Shown: piece after piece, positions 8,908-16,044 of the stretch
Layout: every line of letters begins with the position of its first letter
How positions within the stretch are numbered: position 1 is the stretch's first letter
Origin: DASUGM01 sp036274055
GTDB lineage: Bacteria; Acidobacteriota; Vicinamibacteria; Vicinamibacterales; SCN-69-37
Direction of reading: 5' to 3'
Assembly: GCA_036274055.1 (NCBI GenBank)
Contig: DASUGM010000269.1
Location: 1 to 40,397, forward strand
Length of the DNA stretch: 40,397 bases
Program-made: the position numbers and the translations under genes
The notes under the pieces: generated by a model
Database searches by the model: none
The model's input: the letters and a program-made list of their open reading frames with translations, nothing else
What the model was told of the DNA's origin: nothing

Positions 8908-9312
8908 GTGCGCGACTCCTGGAAGACGCAATCGAAGACTGATGTGGCCGCGAAACGGCGAATCTACTTCGCCTCGTTTCCGCCGCCGACCCGGCGGCAA
9001 CTCGCGGCGCTACGCCGAGGCATTCTCGCCGCGGCGCCAGGCGCGATCGAAGTCTTCACCTACGGTATTCCCGGTTTCCGATTCGAAGGCGCACGGTTGC
9101 TGTGGTACGCGGGATGGAAGCGGCACACGAGTCTCTATCCGGTCGGCGCGGCGGTTCGTCGCGCGGTCGGCACCCAGCTCGCCGGCTACAAGTCGTCGAC
9201 GGGTACGATTCAGTTTCCGCTCGAGGCCCCGCCGTCGGCGGCGCTGGTGAAGAAGATCGTCCAGGCGCGAATCGCGCAGATTCGCGCCGGCGCGCCGGTT
9301 CGCCCGCGATGA
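8908..9312 (+). CDS. DUF1801 protein (second copy)
   Basis: A 134-aa protein with DUF1801/YdhG features: an AAKRRIYFASFPPPTRRQLAALRR N-terminal helix, PGAIEVFTYGIPGFRFEG, LLWYAGWKRHTSLYPVG, and the YKSSTGTIQFPLE strand followed by a C-terminal helix. GTG 8908 is the first usable start after the TAG at 8902. Its stop overlaps the ATG of the kinase gene (ATGA at 9309), so they are co-translated. It differs clearly from the DUF1801 protein at 685-1053 and is the more canonical member. Role unknown. Confidence 0.85.
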   Translation: MRDSWKTQSKTDVAAKRRIYFASFPPPTRRQLAALRRGILAAAPGAIEVFTYGIPGFRFEGARLLWYAGWKRHTSLYPVGAAVRRAVGTQLAGYKSSTGTIQFPLEAPPSAALVKKIVQARIAQIRAGAPVRPR

Positions 9313-11801
9313 CGCTCAGCACGGGCACGCGCCTCGCCCACTACGAGATCATTTCCCTGATCGGCACCGGCGGGATGGGCGCGGTCTACAAGGCCATCGA
9401 TCGGCGGCTCGATCGAACGGTGGCGATCAAGACGCTTCGTCAGAGCTCGGCAGATCTGCGGAACCGGTTCGAGCGCGAAGGACGAGTGGTCGCGTCGCTG
9501 CAGCATCCCCGGATCTGCACGCTACTCGACATCGGCGTCCACGACGGCGCCGACTTCATCGTCATGGAATACCTCGACGGTACCAAGCTCAGGTGCCCGC
9601 AGCCGCTCGAGAAGCTGATTGAATACGGGACGCAGATCGCCGATGCCCTCGATGCGGCGCACCGCAAAGGTATCGCCCATCGCGATCTGAAGCCCGACAA
9701 CATCGTCGTCACCGCGAATGGCGTGAAACTGCTCGACTTCGGCATCGCCAAGGTCATTGGTGCCGACACGCTGACCGACACCGGCATGGCGATTGGAACG
9801 CCGGCCTACATGGCTCCGGAGCAGTGGCGCGGCGAAGGCAGCGACACGCGTTCGGACATCTATGCGCTTGGCTGTGTGCTGCACGAAATGGCGACCGGCC
9901 AGCGGCAGTGGGAATCGCCGGCGGCGCCGCCGCGGCTCGACTGGATCATCAAAGGCTGCCTCGCGGCCAATCCGGATGAGCGCTGGCAGTCCGTGCGGGA
10001 CGTGAAACGGCTGCTGCAAGCGGCCGGCGAGCGTGACGTCGATGCGAGTTCGTCGCGCGCGCCGCGTCGCTCCGCTGCATGGGGTCTCGCGGCCGTGGCT
10101 GCCCTCGGCGTTGCCGCGACCGTGGGCAGCTGGCTGTTGACGCCTGCTTCGGCGCCGCCGATCTATCAGCTCTCGATCGAGCCGCCGGCGAATGCGAGTT
10201 TCGTGCTGGCCAGCAACCGCGAAGGCGGCATCGCCGTTTCGCCGGATGGCCGGGCGATCGCGTTTGCCGCGCGCGTCTCCGGCCGGGCGCAGTTGTGGGT
10301 GCGGCGCTTCGACGCCGCTGAAGCTCAGCTGATCGCCGGCACCGACGGCGCGTTCGATCCGTTCTGGTCTCCGGACTCCCAATCGATCGGGTACTTCACG
10401 CCCGATCGGCTGATGAGAGTCGCGGCCGCCGGCGGCACGCCGCAGATGCTCTGCCCCGTCGGCCAACGTCCGATGGGCGGATCGTGGGGGGCCGACGGTG
10501 TGATTTTGCTGACCGGCGCCGCGGAAGGCGACCTCGGGATCTATCGGATCGGGGCGGGCGGCGGCGCGCCCGTCAACGTGACTGCCGGCGCGTGGCCGCA
10601 TTTTCTTCCCGACGGCGAGCGCTTCTTGTTTTCCAGGAACAACGAGTTGTGGACGGCAACGGTTAGCGGCCACGATCCCGCGCGCAAGATTCTCGATGCC
10701 ACCGCACTTCGGCCGCAATACTCCAACGGTCACCTGCTCTACGTGCGCGGCCGGACGCTCCAGGCCCAGCGCGTCGATCTTCGTACGCTGACCGTGTCAG
10801 GCGATCCACTGCCGATCGAAGAGCTCGTGCCGGGCGGCGACGCCAACCCGGGTGAGTTTTCGGCAACACCGTCGGGCGTCCTCGCGTATTCGACGCTGAC
10901 TCGCATCACCGCGCTGGTCTGGCGAGGCCGCGACGGCAAGCGCCTCGACGAGCTCGCCAGCGGCAGCGAGCTGGCGACGCCACGGATTGCGCCCGATGGC
11001 CGCCGCGTCGCCTTCGGACGCGTTGACAGCGGCAACACCGACATCTGGATCGCGGACCTCGAGCGCAACACGACTGTCCGGCTGACGTTCGACCCGGCCA
11101 TCGACCGATGGCCGATCTGGTCGCCGGATGGCCGTCAGATCACGTACTCGTCGGGCGAGCCGCAGCGGCTCGACCTTTATCGCCGCGCCGCCGACGGCAG
11201 CGGCGCCGTCGAACGGCTCACCAGTCATCCGTCGTCACAGCACCCGATGGACTGGTCGTCCGACGGCCGCGCGCTGGCATTTACGCGCAACTCCGCCGTG
11301 CTCGGTACCGACTTGATGATCTGGCCGGCCGGCGGCCAGGAGTACATCTTTCTGCAGACGAAGGTCAGCGAGGCACACAGCCAGCTCGATCCGAAGACGC
11401 GGCGATGGATCGCCTATTCCTCGGACGACAGCGGCCGCCGCGAGATCTACGTGCAGCCCTTCGTCGCCGGTCAACCGGCCTCAGACGCGCGCTGGCAGAT
11501 TTCCAGCGACGGCGGGACGATGCCGCGCTGGCGCGCCGACGGCACCGAGCTCTACTTCTGGAGTCTCGATGGCCGGCTGATGGCCGCGTCCATCGACGGC
11601 TCCGGTACGGCGCTGACGTGGACGCCGCCGGTGAAGTTGTTTCAGGCGGCGCCGCCGCCGCTGCGCACCAACGACATCACGTTCGATGTCGCCGCGAATG
11701 GGGAACGCTTTCTGGTCGTTGAGCCGGCCGAGCGCGTCGGCGCCGAGCCGATTCGCCTGATGACCAACTGGGTTGCGGCGACGAGGAGCGGCCGCCGATA
11801 G
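9309..11801 (+). CDS. membrane Ser/Thr protein kinase with C-terminal TolB/WD40-like propeller
   Basis: An 830-aa protein. Residues 12-240 are a Hanks-type kinase: glycine loop IGTGGMGAVYKA, catalytic Lys41 in VAIK, HRDLKPDN with Asp126, DFG at 143-145, and APE at 169-171. A single transmembrane helix lies at about 256-277 (AAWGLAAVAALGVAATVGSW). The extracytoplasmic part carries repeated blades of the type IAVSPDGRAIAF, FWSPDSQSIGYF, IWSPDGRQITYS and RWRADGTELYFW, a TolB/WD40-like beta-propeller. The likely job is to sense an external ligand or protein and phosphorylate cytoplasmic targets; both are unknown. ATG 9309 overlaps the DUF1801 stop. The frame is open upstream, but that part only mirrors DUF1801. 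All catalytic residues are present. Confidence 0.95.
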   Translation: MTLSTGTRLAHYEIISLIGTGGMGAVYKAIDRRLDRTVAIKTLRQSSADLRNRFEREGRVVASLQHPRICTLLDIGVHDGADFIVMEYLDGTKLRCPQPLEKLIEYGTQIADALDAAHRKGIAHRDLKPDNIVVTANGVKLLDFGIAKVIGADTLTDTGMAIGTPAYMAPEQWRGEGSDTRSDIYALGCVLHEMATGQRQWESPAAPPRLDWIIKGCLAANPDERWQSVRDVKRLLQAAGERDVDASSSRAPRRSAAWGLAAVAALGVAATVGSWLLTPASAPPIYQLSIEPPANASFVLASNREGGIAVSPDGRAIAFAARVSGRAQLWVRRFDAAEAQLIAGTDGAFDPFWSPDSQSIGYFTPDRLMRVAAAGGTPQMLCPVGQRPMGGSWGADGVILLTGAAEGDLGIYRIGAGGGAPVNVTAGAWPHFLPDGERFLFSRNNELWTATVSGHDPARKILDATALRPQYSNGHLLYVRGRTLQAQRVDLRTLTVSGDPLPIEELVPGGDANPGEFSATPSGVLAYSTLTRITALVWRGRDGKRLDELASGSELATPRIAPDGRRVAFGRVDSGNTDIWIADLERNTTVRLTFDPAIDRWPIWSPDGRQITYSSGEPQRLDLYRRAADGSGAVERLTSHPSSQHPMDWSSDGRALAFTRNSAVLGTDLMIWPAGGQEYIFLQTKVSEAHSQLDPKTRRWIAYSSDDSGRREIYVQPFVAGQPASDARWQISSDGGTMPRWRADGTELYFWSLDGRLMAASIDGSGTALTWTPPVKLFQAAPPPLRTNDITFDVAANGERFLVVEPAERVGAEPIRLMTNWVAATRSGRR

Positions 11802-11837
11802 CGCCGGCTCGACCGATCGCTACACCGAAGTCGAAAC

Positions 11838-11853
11838 CGCTCTAGCTAGAGCG
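11838..11853. terminator. perfect 16-bp palindrome at a convergent junction
   Basis: CGCTCTAGCTAGAGCG is a perfect dyad with 8-bp arms and no loop spacer. It overlaps the TAG stop of the minus-strand J-domain-like gene and lies 37 bp after the kinase stop. No T-run follows on either strand, so it is at best a weak bidirectional terminator or transcript-end stabiliser. Confidence 0.35.
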
Positions 11854-12574
11854 AGGCCAGCCGCCAGTTCGCCCGCTGCACTTCCCGTTTGACGGAGAGA
11901 ATCATCTCCGCGAACAGATCCCAGCCCTGCGCTCTGGCGTCGTCGATCTTGGTCTTGAGCCGCCAGATCGCGGATCGGCGCAAGTCGGCGAACTCCAGAT
12001 CGATCGCGATCATCCGCGCGTCGGCGTTGGAGAGGCGGCGCAACAGGCGCCCGCGGGCGGCATCCGGATCGTCGTCAAGCGTCGCGTCCGGCATCCGCTC
12101 CCACGTGTTCATGATCAGCCGGAGACGATCTTCATCGCGTTCGGCGTAGGCGCGGTTGGCCTCGGCCATCAGCGAATGGCGGCGCCAGCGCGCGGGATCG
12201 TTCAGCGCGAGATCGGGGTGGAGGGATTTTGCCAGCTGCCGGAACATCTTCTTCAGATCGTCGGTCGGCGCGCCGCGATTGCTGCACGACGACACCATCT
12301 CGAGCTCGCGCGCACCGGCACCGTCATCGTCGTCGCCGGCGGGGTCGTCGTCGACGGCCGGCCGAAGCCCGGCTGCGATCTCGCGCGCCGCGATCTTCGC
12401 GTCAAGCTCGGCCAGTTGTGCGTAGTGCGGGCCGACCTCCTGCAAGTAGCGCCGCTGCAGCCGCTGCAGCTCGTCCTTGACCGACAGCAACTCGCGCTCG
12501 CGCACGGCAATCTCGAGTTCGAGCGCCACCAGCCGCGAGCGGTCGGCGTCGGGCGTCGCCGGCTGGAGGGTCAC
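11846..12574 (-). CDS. coiled-coil protein with J-domain-like HPD motif
   Basis: A protein of about 242 aa from GTG 12574. An N-terminal coiled coil (about 14-65, heptads of Leu/Ile/Arg/Glu) is followed by an acidic linker (DDDPAGDDDDGAGA). A J-like segment at about 104-150 (DLKKMFRQLAKSLHPDLAL then MAEANRAYAERDEDRL) has HPD at 119-121. The C-terminal 75 residues are helical with aromatic and basic residues. J-domains stimulate Hsp70 ATPase. Here the domain lies centrally after a coiled coil, unlike DnaJ, and there are no zinc-finger or G/F regions. The frame is open to 12742, but the upstream part runs through the AT-rich promoter, and a GGGGA at SD distance supports the GTG. Divergent from another J-domain gene. 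Confidence 0.75.
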   Translation of the reverse strand: MTLQPATPDADRSRLVALELEIAVRERELLSVKDELQRLQRRYLQEVGPHYAQLAELDAKIAAREIAAGLRPAVDDDPAGDDDDGAGARELEMVSSCSNRGAPTDDLKKMFRQLAKSLHPDLALNDPARWRRHSLMAEANRAYAERDEDRLRLIMNTWERMPDATLDDDPDAARGRLLRRLSNADARMIAIDLEFADLRRSAIWRLKTKIDDARAQGWDLFAEMILSVKREVQRANWRLASL

Positions 12575-12629
12575 CGCGGCAGATTCCCCGGTTGGCGTTC
12601 GACGACGATTCCGCGGCCCGTTGAGTCGA

Positions 12630-12740
12630 TCATTTAAATGTAACCATTTGGTTAAATACAATCTTTTCCTAACGTTTGTCAAGATTCGATCATAGCGCTG
12701 GCTGTGGCTGCCGGCAGGTCGCGCCGATAACATACGCAAC
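12630..12740. promoter_or_regulatory. AT-rich bidirectional promoter with palindromes between two J-domain genes
   Basis: This AT-rich island separates the divergent J-domain genes. Minus strand: a perfect -35 TTGACA (12682-12677), 18-bp spacer, and a -10-like TATTTA (12658-12653). Plus strand: TAACAT (12728-12733), 7 nt before ATG 12741. Two perfect dyads lie just downstream of the minus -10: CATTTAAATG (12631-12640) and TAACCATTTGGTTA (12641-12654). The second overlaps the -10 edge and is a good candidate operator. Confidence 0.55.
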
Positions 12741-13346
12741 ATGGCCGAAGCCTTCGAAGATCACTACGAAGCGCTCCAACTGAGCCCGAACGCGACCAGC
12801 GAAACGATCGAGCGGGTGTATCGCCTGCTGGCGAAGCGGTATCACCCCGACAACCAGAGTTCCGGCGATGCGCAGAAGTTCGCGGAAGTGCACAAGGCGT
12901 TCGAGATCCTGTCGAACCCGGTGGCGCGCGCCGAGTACGACGTTCGCTACGATGAGTCACGCGGCGAGCAGTGGAACATCTTCGACCAGTCTTCGGCCGG
13001 CGATGAGCGCGAGGAAGATCGGCGGATGTTTCATGGCATCCTGTCGCTGCTCTACATCGCCCGCCGGCGCGACCCGAAGGGCGGCGGCCTCGGATCGATC
13101 ACGCTCGAGAAGATGCTCGGCTGCCCGCAGCAGCACCTTGAATTCCCGCTCTGGTACCTGAAGGCCCGCGGCTGGATTCAGATCCTCGACACCGGCCAGG
13201 TCGCGATCACGGTCGAAGGCATCGACAAGCTGTCGAACCGCGAACTGGAATTGCCGAAGGATCGCCTGATTGCGGAACGCGCGGAGTCGAGCCCGCCCAA
13301 GGAACAGGTCGCGACGCCGCGGCTGGCCTCGAGCTGGCGCAAATAG
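12741..13346 (+). CDS. J-domain protein with C-terminal winged-helix-like region
   Basis: A 201-aa protein. Residues 5-68 form a canonical J-domain (DHYEALQLSPNATSETIERVYRLLAKRYHPD, HPD at 35-37, then FEILSNPVARAEYD). The C-terminal part (about 92-165) contains RMFHGILSLLYIARR, LEKMLGCPQQHLEFPLWYLKARGWIQ and TGQVAITVEGIDKL. This reads as a helix-helix-wing arrangement like a winged-helix domain, ending in a disordered Pro/Lys tail. It probably recruits DnaK to an unknown client or nucleic-acid complex. It starts at ATG 12741 with a leaderless-type -10 (TAACAT) 7 nt upstream. It is not canonical DnaJ: no G/F linker and no CXXCXGXG zinc motifs. Confidence 0.88.
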   Translation: MAEAFEDHYEALQLSPNATSETIERVYRLLAKRYHPDNQSSGDAQKFAEVHKAFEILSNPVARAEYDVRYDESRGEQWNIFDQSSAGDEREEDRRMFHGILSLLYIARRRDPKGGGLGSITLEKMLGCPQQHLEFPLWYLKARGWIQILDTGQVAITVEGIDKLSNRELELPKDRLIAERAESSPPKEQVATPRLASSWRK

Positions 13347-13653
13347 ACATTTGCGATTTGCGATTTGTAATTTGCGATTGTATTGGCGATTGCCTACTGG
13401 TGACTGCTATTGATGATTGGCGATTGAACGCTCGCGCTCTCGCTGCCTTTCTTCGACCTTCAGAGCGAAACGAACAGCACGAAGACCTGCCTCATCGCGA
13501 CCCACGCACCACGAGACGAGGCGCCTTCAACAACAAAATACACAGGTAGAAGGCCGAGAAGAGCTCGGGAAGAACCCCTCGGTCTTCTCATTCTTCTCCC
13601 TGTAAACCTGCTCTTGGCAAGGGCTGTTCACTTAGTTCCTCTAGAATCACTTC
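13347..13653. repeat. intergenic region with tandem ATTTGCG-type repeats
   Basis: From 13347 to about 13435 the sequence is built of degenerate 7-8-nt units: ATTTGCG twice, ATTTGTA, ATTTGCG, then GGCGATTG-like units. Such periodicity is not coding-like. At about 13553-13587 an imperfect hairpin pairs GAGAAGA with TCTTCTC and is followed by a pyrimidine-rich stretch, a possible terminator for the J-domain gene. A TAGAAT box (13642-13647) precedes the next ORF. Confidence 0.6.
13642..13653 (+). promoter_or_regulatory. leaderless -10-like box before the 66-aa ORF
   Basis: TAGAAT (13642-13647) matches the -10 consensus at 5 of 6 positions and is followed by 6 nt and ATG. A TTGGCA at 13614-13619 is 22 bp upstream, too far for a standard -35. 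Confidence 0.4.
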
Positions 13654-13854
13654 ATGCGCCTCTGGCGGGCCCGCAAACGTCACGACGCGATTGACGCCCG
13701 GCTCGAGGTGCGCGACGAGGACGTCCGCGTGACGCTGCTGCTCAACCAGCGGCGCCTGTGGCTGGCGGAATTCGAGACGGAAGATGCCGCCAAGGCGGCG
13801 GCGAACGCAAAATTGAAGGATTTACAGCGGGCGGGGTGGAACGTGCACTGGTAA
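13654..13854 (+). CDS. small hypothetical protein, 66 aa
   Basis: A basic 66-aa ORF. Residues 17-45 look like paired beta strands (ARLEVRDEDVRVTLLL, RRLWLAEFETED) followed by an Ala/Lys-rich helix (AAKAAANAKLKDLQRAG) and the end WNVHW, a plausible small beta-beta-alpha fold. A -10-like TAGAAT lies exactly 6 nt before ATG 13654, matching the leaderless pattern of other genes here, which supports it being real. I do not recognise a family. It converges on the HU gene, with a repeat-built hairpin between them. Confidence 0.55.
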   Translation: MRLWRARKRHDAIDARLEVRDEDVRVTLLLNQRRLWLAEFETEDAAKAAANAKLKDLQRAGWNVHW

Positions 13855-13936
13855 GAACGCGGAGACGCGGAGAGCGCAAAGACCGCTGAGGATCTGGCCT
13901 CGGCGACTCCGCGATCTCTGCGCCTCCGTGAGAAAA
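13855..13936. repeat. repeat-built hairpin at convergent junction (CGCGGAGA units)
   Basis: The left half has repeated ACGCGGAG units (about 13856-13880). The right half (about 13905-13930) contains the complementary CTCCGCG, CTCTGCGC and CTCCGTGAG, so the two fold on each other imperfectly. It fills the whole gap between the stop of the 66-aa ORF and the stop of the HU gene and probably acts as a bidirectional transcript end. Confidence 0.6.
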
Positions 13937-14284
13937 CTAGATCAGGCCGTTCAGGTTGCGCAGCGCACGGACGCGGACCTTGCGGCTCGCGGGCTTCGCC
14001 TTGATCATGATCTCTTCGCCCGTGAACGGGTTGCGGCCCTTGCGCGCCGAGGTCGCGGGCTTGTTGACGGTCTTGAGCTTCATCAGGCCGTTGAAATTGA
14101 ATTCGCCAGCGCCCTTCTTGCTGAGGTCGGCGGCGATGATGGCGGTCAGCGCGTCGAACACTTCGCGCACTTTGCCCGTCTTCAGGTCGGTCGCGCCGGC
14201 AATCTGCTTGACGACGTCTCCACGCGAACGGCGCTTGCTGGCCGGCGCGGGCTTGAACGGCTTCTTCTTTGCGGTCTTTGCCAT
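13937..14284 (-). CDS. HU-family histone-like DNA-binding protein
   Basis: A 115-aa HU/IHF-family protein. Seen: a basic Lys/Ala/Pro N-terminal extension (MAKTAKKKPFKPAPASKRRSR), the helices DVVKQIAGATDLKTGKVREVFDAL, and the beta-arm with the HU signature GRNPFTGEEI at 83-92 followed by MIKAKPASRKVRVRALRNL. It binds and bends DNA as a dimer. The extension of about 20 residues is longer than in E. coli HU. ATG 14284 is preceded by AGGGA at SD distance; a longer frame to 14320 adds nothing HU-like. It probably organises the nucleoid or acts at specific sites; which one cannot be told. Confidence 0.95.
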   Translation of the reverse strand: MAKTAKKKPFKPAPASKRRSRGDVVKQIAGATDLKTGKVREVFDALTAIIAADLSKKGAGEFNFNGLMKLKTVNKPATSARKGRNPFTGEEIMIKAKPASRKVRVRALRNLNGLI

Positions 14285-14712
14285 AGTTTTGAGTCCCTGC
14301 CAAGTGAGAATGGTGCCCACGTCGCTCTTTCGAGCCGACGCGCCCGACTCCGCGGCGCCGTCACGGCCTCCGGAGAGTCAGCGCCGAGTAGTGTAAACGA
14401 AAACAAGCAGAAATCTCGGCATTTCGGCGACTTTTTTTCGCCGCCACCGCCCGTCGCCGCGCCGCCGAGAGCGAACGGCGCGCGCCGTGCGACGCCGCAC
14501 GCACGCCAGATCGTAAGGAAAAATAAGGCGTTTTCGATGATTTTCTGACGCCCAGGCGACCGCGCACGCCGCCGCCGACGTCGCCACCTCGGCGGCCGCG
14601 CGCGGCCCCGGTCGCGCCCGATCCGCAGCGCCGGCCCGGAAAAACGGCCACCAGCCCTGCCCGCCGGCGACACCACAGCCGTCTCGCAGCCGGTGAAATG
14701 AGCCTGCGGTCT

Positions 14713-14953
14713 GTCTTCCAAGAGCCTTCAACATGGAGGACATGGAGAAGAGCTACTTCTTGGAAAGACTTGCGAGATACGCACTAAGAGAAATGCCGCC
14801 TCAGAAGTGCGGAGGTCATGGAGAGCCGACAGCTGCGCTCAGGTCTCCTTCATTCCCTCCTCGGAATCCGCGTCTCACTCAGTCTGCATCTCGCGAGGTT
14901 TGCCCAGGAAGCTGATCTTCTTCGTGTCCTTCATGTTGAAAGCTCTTGTAGAC
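14713..14953. repeat. long imperfect inverted repeat, about 240 bp
   Basis: The left arm starts GTCTTCCAAGAGCCTTCAAC (14713). The reverse complement of the right end (14953 backwards) reads GTCTACAAGAGCTTTCAACA. The similarity continues inward: ATGGAGGACATGGAGAAG against ATGAAGGACACGAAGAAG, then TTGCGAGAT against CTCGCGAGAT, and GGAGGTCATGGAGAG against GGAGGGAATGAAGGAG near the centre (about 14815-14860). The arms are therefore about 110 bp with many mismatches and small indels. It could fold as one long RNA hairpin. No transposase or obvious target-site duplication is seen. Confidence 0.6.
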
Positions 14954-15018
14954 ACGCACAGCGCTCATCTCGTCTCGCATGTCGCATTTGTCCAAGCCAG
15001 CCAGCTGTCCGGCAGGGC

Positions 15019-15031
15019 TAGAGTAGCGCTC
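15019..15031 (+). promoter_or_regulatory. leaderless -10-like box before the DUF6265-like gene
   Basis: TAGAGT (15019-15024) is followed by 7 nt and ATG 15032. No SD sequence lies between. No convincing -35 at the standard distance. Confidence 0.4.
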
Positions 15032-15988
15032 ATGCGTTCAGCGGTCCTCGCGCTTCTCGTTGCCGGCGTGGTCACGTCGGCCATCCCGCAGGCGCCGGAC
15101 CTGTCCGGCACCTGGGCCTTCAGCAAAGAGCCGCCGCCCGCCGGCATGACCCCGTCGCCCAGCGCGATCATGGGCGCGAAGTTCGCGATCAGGCAGGACG
15201 CGAAGACGATCACGATCTCGCGGGTGACGCGCGAGGTCACGATGCCGGTAACCTACGCACTCGACGGCACGCCGACGCGCTATCGCGTCCCGGGCCGCAT
15301 GTGCGAAGGCGACGCGCAGTCGATCGAATCAACGGCATGGGACAACGGCGCCCTCGCGGTGACGCTGACGGGCATCGTCTCCGCGGGCACCGGCGCGGAG
15401 CGGACGCTGAACGTCAAGCGATTGATCCGCAAGCACGACGCCGACACGCTCCTCGTCGAAGCGAGCATCAATCAGCAGGGCAAGATGGTGCCGGTCGTCG
15501 CGGTCTACAAGCGAACGGCCGAGGCCATGCCGGCGCCGCTCCCGGCGCCCGACGTGAAGGGCGCGCCGGCGACGATCGCGCAGCTGGCGTGGCTGCCGGG
15601 TTTCTGGGTGCGCACGACGCCGCCGCCGGCGACCGCCCCGGCAAATACGGCGCCGCTCGTCACCGAAGAACGCTGGACGCCCGCCGCGTCCGGCGGCATG
15701 CTCGCGCTCGCGCGCACCACGCGCGGCGCGACGCTCTCGAGCTTCGAGTTCCTGTGCATTTCGGAACGGGATGGCAGTCTCGTCTACACCGCGATGCCCG
15801 ACGGTCGGACCATGCCGACGTTCTTCACGCTGACCAGCATCACCGACACCAGCGCGACGTTCGAGAACCCGAAGCACGACTACCCGCAGCTGATCAAATA
15901 CACACTCAAGCCCGACGGCACGCTCGAAACGCTGATTTCACTGTCGAACGGGCAGCGGCCGGTGACGGTGGTGCTCAACAAGCAGTAA
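15032..15988 (+). CDS. secreted protein with DUF6265-like C-terminal domain
   Basis: A 318-aa protein with a signal peptide (MRSAVLALLVAGVVTSAIPQ) and then the APDLSGTWAF motif seen also in the secreted protein at 7777. Residues 20-165 are beta-rich. Residues about 185-315 match the DUF6265 pattern: IAQLAWLPGFWVR, EERWTPAASGGMLALARTTRG, SFEFLCISERDGSLVYTAMPDG, ATFENPKHDYPQLIKY and TLETLISLSNGQRP. The domain is probably a lipocalin-like barrel of unknown ligand. ATG 15032 is chosen because the signal peptide begins there. The long upstream in-frame extension lies inside the inverted repeat. It probably starts the operon with the two following genes. Confidence 0.85.
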   Translation: MRSAVLALLVAGVVTSAIPQAPDLSGTWAFSKEPPPAGMTPSPSAIMGAKFAIRQDAKTITISRVTREVTMPVTYALDGTPTRYRVPGRMCEGDAQSIESTAWDNGALAVTLTGIVSAGTGAERTLNVKRLIRKHDADTLLVEASINQQGKMVPVVAVYKRTAEAMPAPLPAPDVKGAPATIAQLAWLPGFWVRTTPPPATAPANTAPLVTEERWTPAASGGMLALARTTRGATLSSFEFLCISERDGSLVYTAMPDGRTMPTFFTLTSITDTSATFENPKHDYPQLIKYTLKPDGTLETLISLSNGQRPVTVVLNKQ

Positions 15989-16026
15989 CTTCCCACCTGC
16001 CCTAAGCACTGAGCCGCCCGTGGGCG

Positions 16027-16044
16027 TAATCTCTCCCAACGCCC
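16027..16044 (+). promoter_or_regulatory. possible -10 box before the first carboxypeptidase-regulatory-like gene
   Basis: TAATCT (16027-16032) lies 12 nt before ATG 16045, giving a predicted leader of only a few bases. It could be a secondary promoter inside the 15032-19721 operon. No -35 is obvious. Confidence 0.25.

Larger units (their letters stand above)
14321..15031. other. non-coding region upstream of HU and the DUF6265-like gene
   Basis: About 700 bp with no supported gene. From 14321 to about 14560 lies the HU upstream region, with a T-run at about 14431-14438. From 14560 to 14700 it is extremely GC-rich. From 14713 to 14953 it holds a long imperfect inverted repeat. A -10-like TAGAGT (15019-15024) ends it. 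Open frames here have unnatural composition and were not called. Confidence 0.6.

Noticed and set aside
12575..12742. 56-codon N-terminal extension of the minus-strand J-domain-like gene
   Set aside because: It would run through the AT-rich palindromic promoter region and reads as non-protein-like; GTG 12574 has SD support.
14182..14721. Open frames upstream of HU
   Set aside because: Extreme Arg/Gly/Ala composition from GC-rich non-coding DNA, no SD, and they overlap the HU gene and its promoter region.
14713..14953. Insertion sequence or complete MITE
   Set aside because: Inverted arms are present but there is no transposase, no clear target-site duplication, and no second copy in the window.
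14807..15031. Upstream N-terminal extension of the DUF6265-like gene
   Set aside because: The extra 75 codons lie in the long inverted repeat; a signal peptide and a -10 box define the start at 15032.
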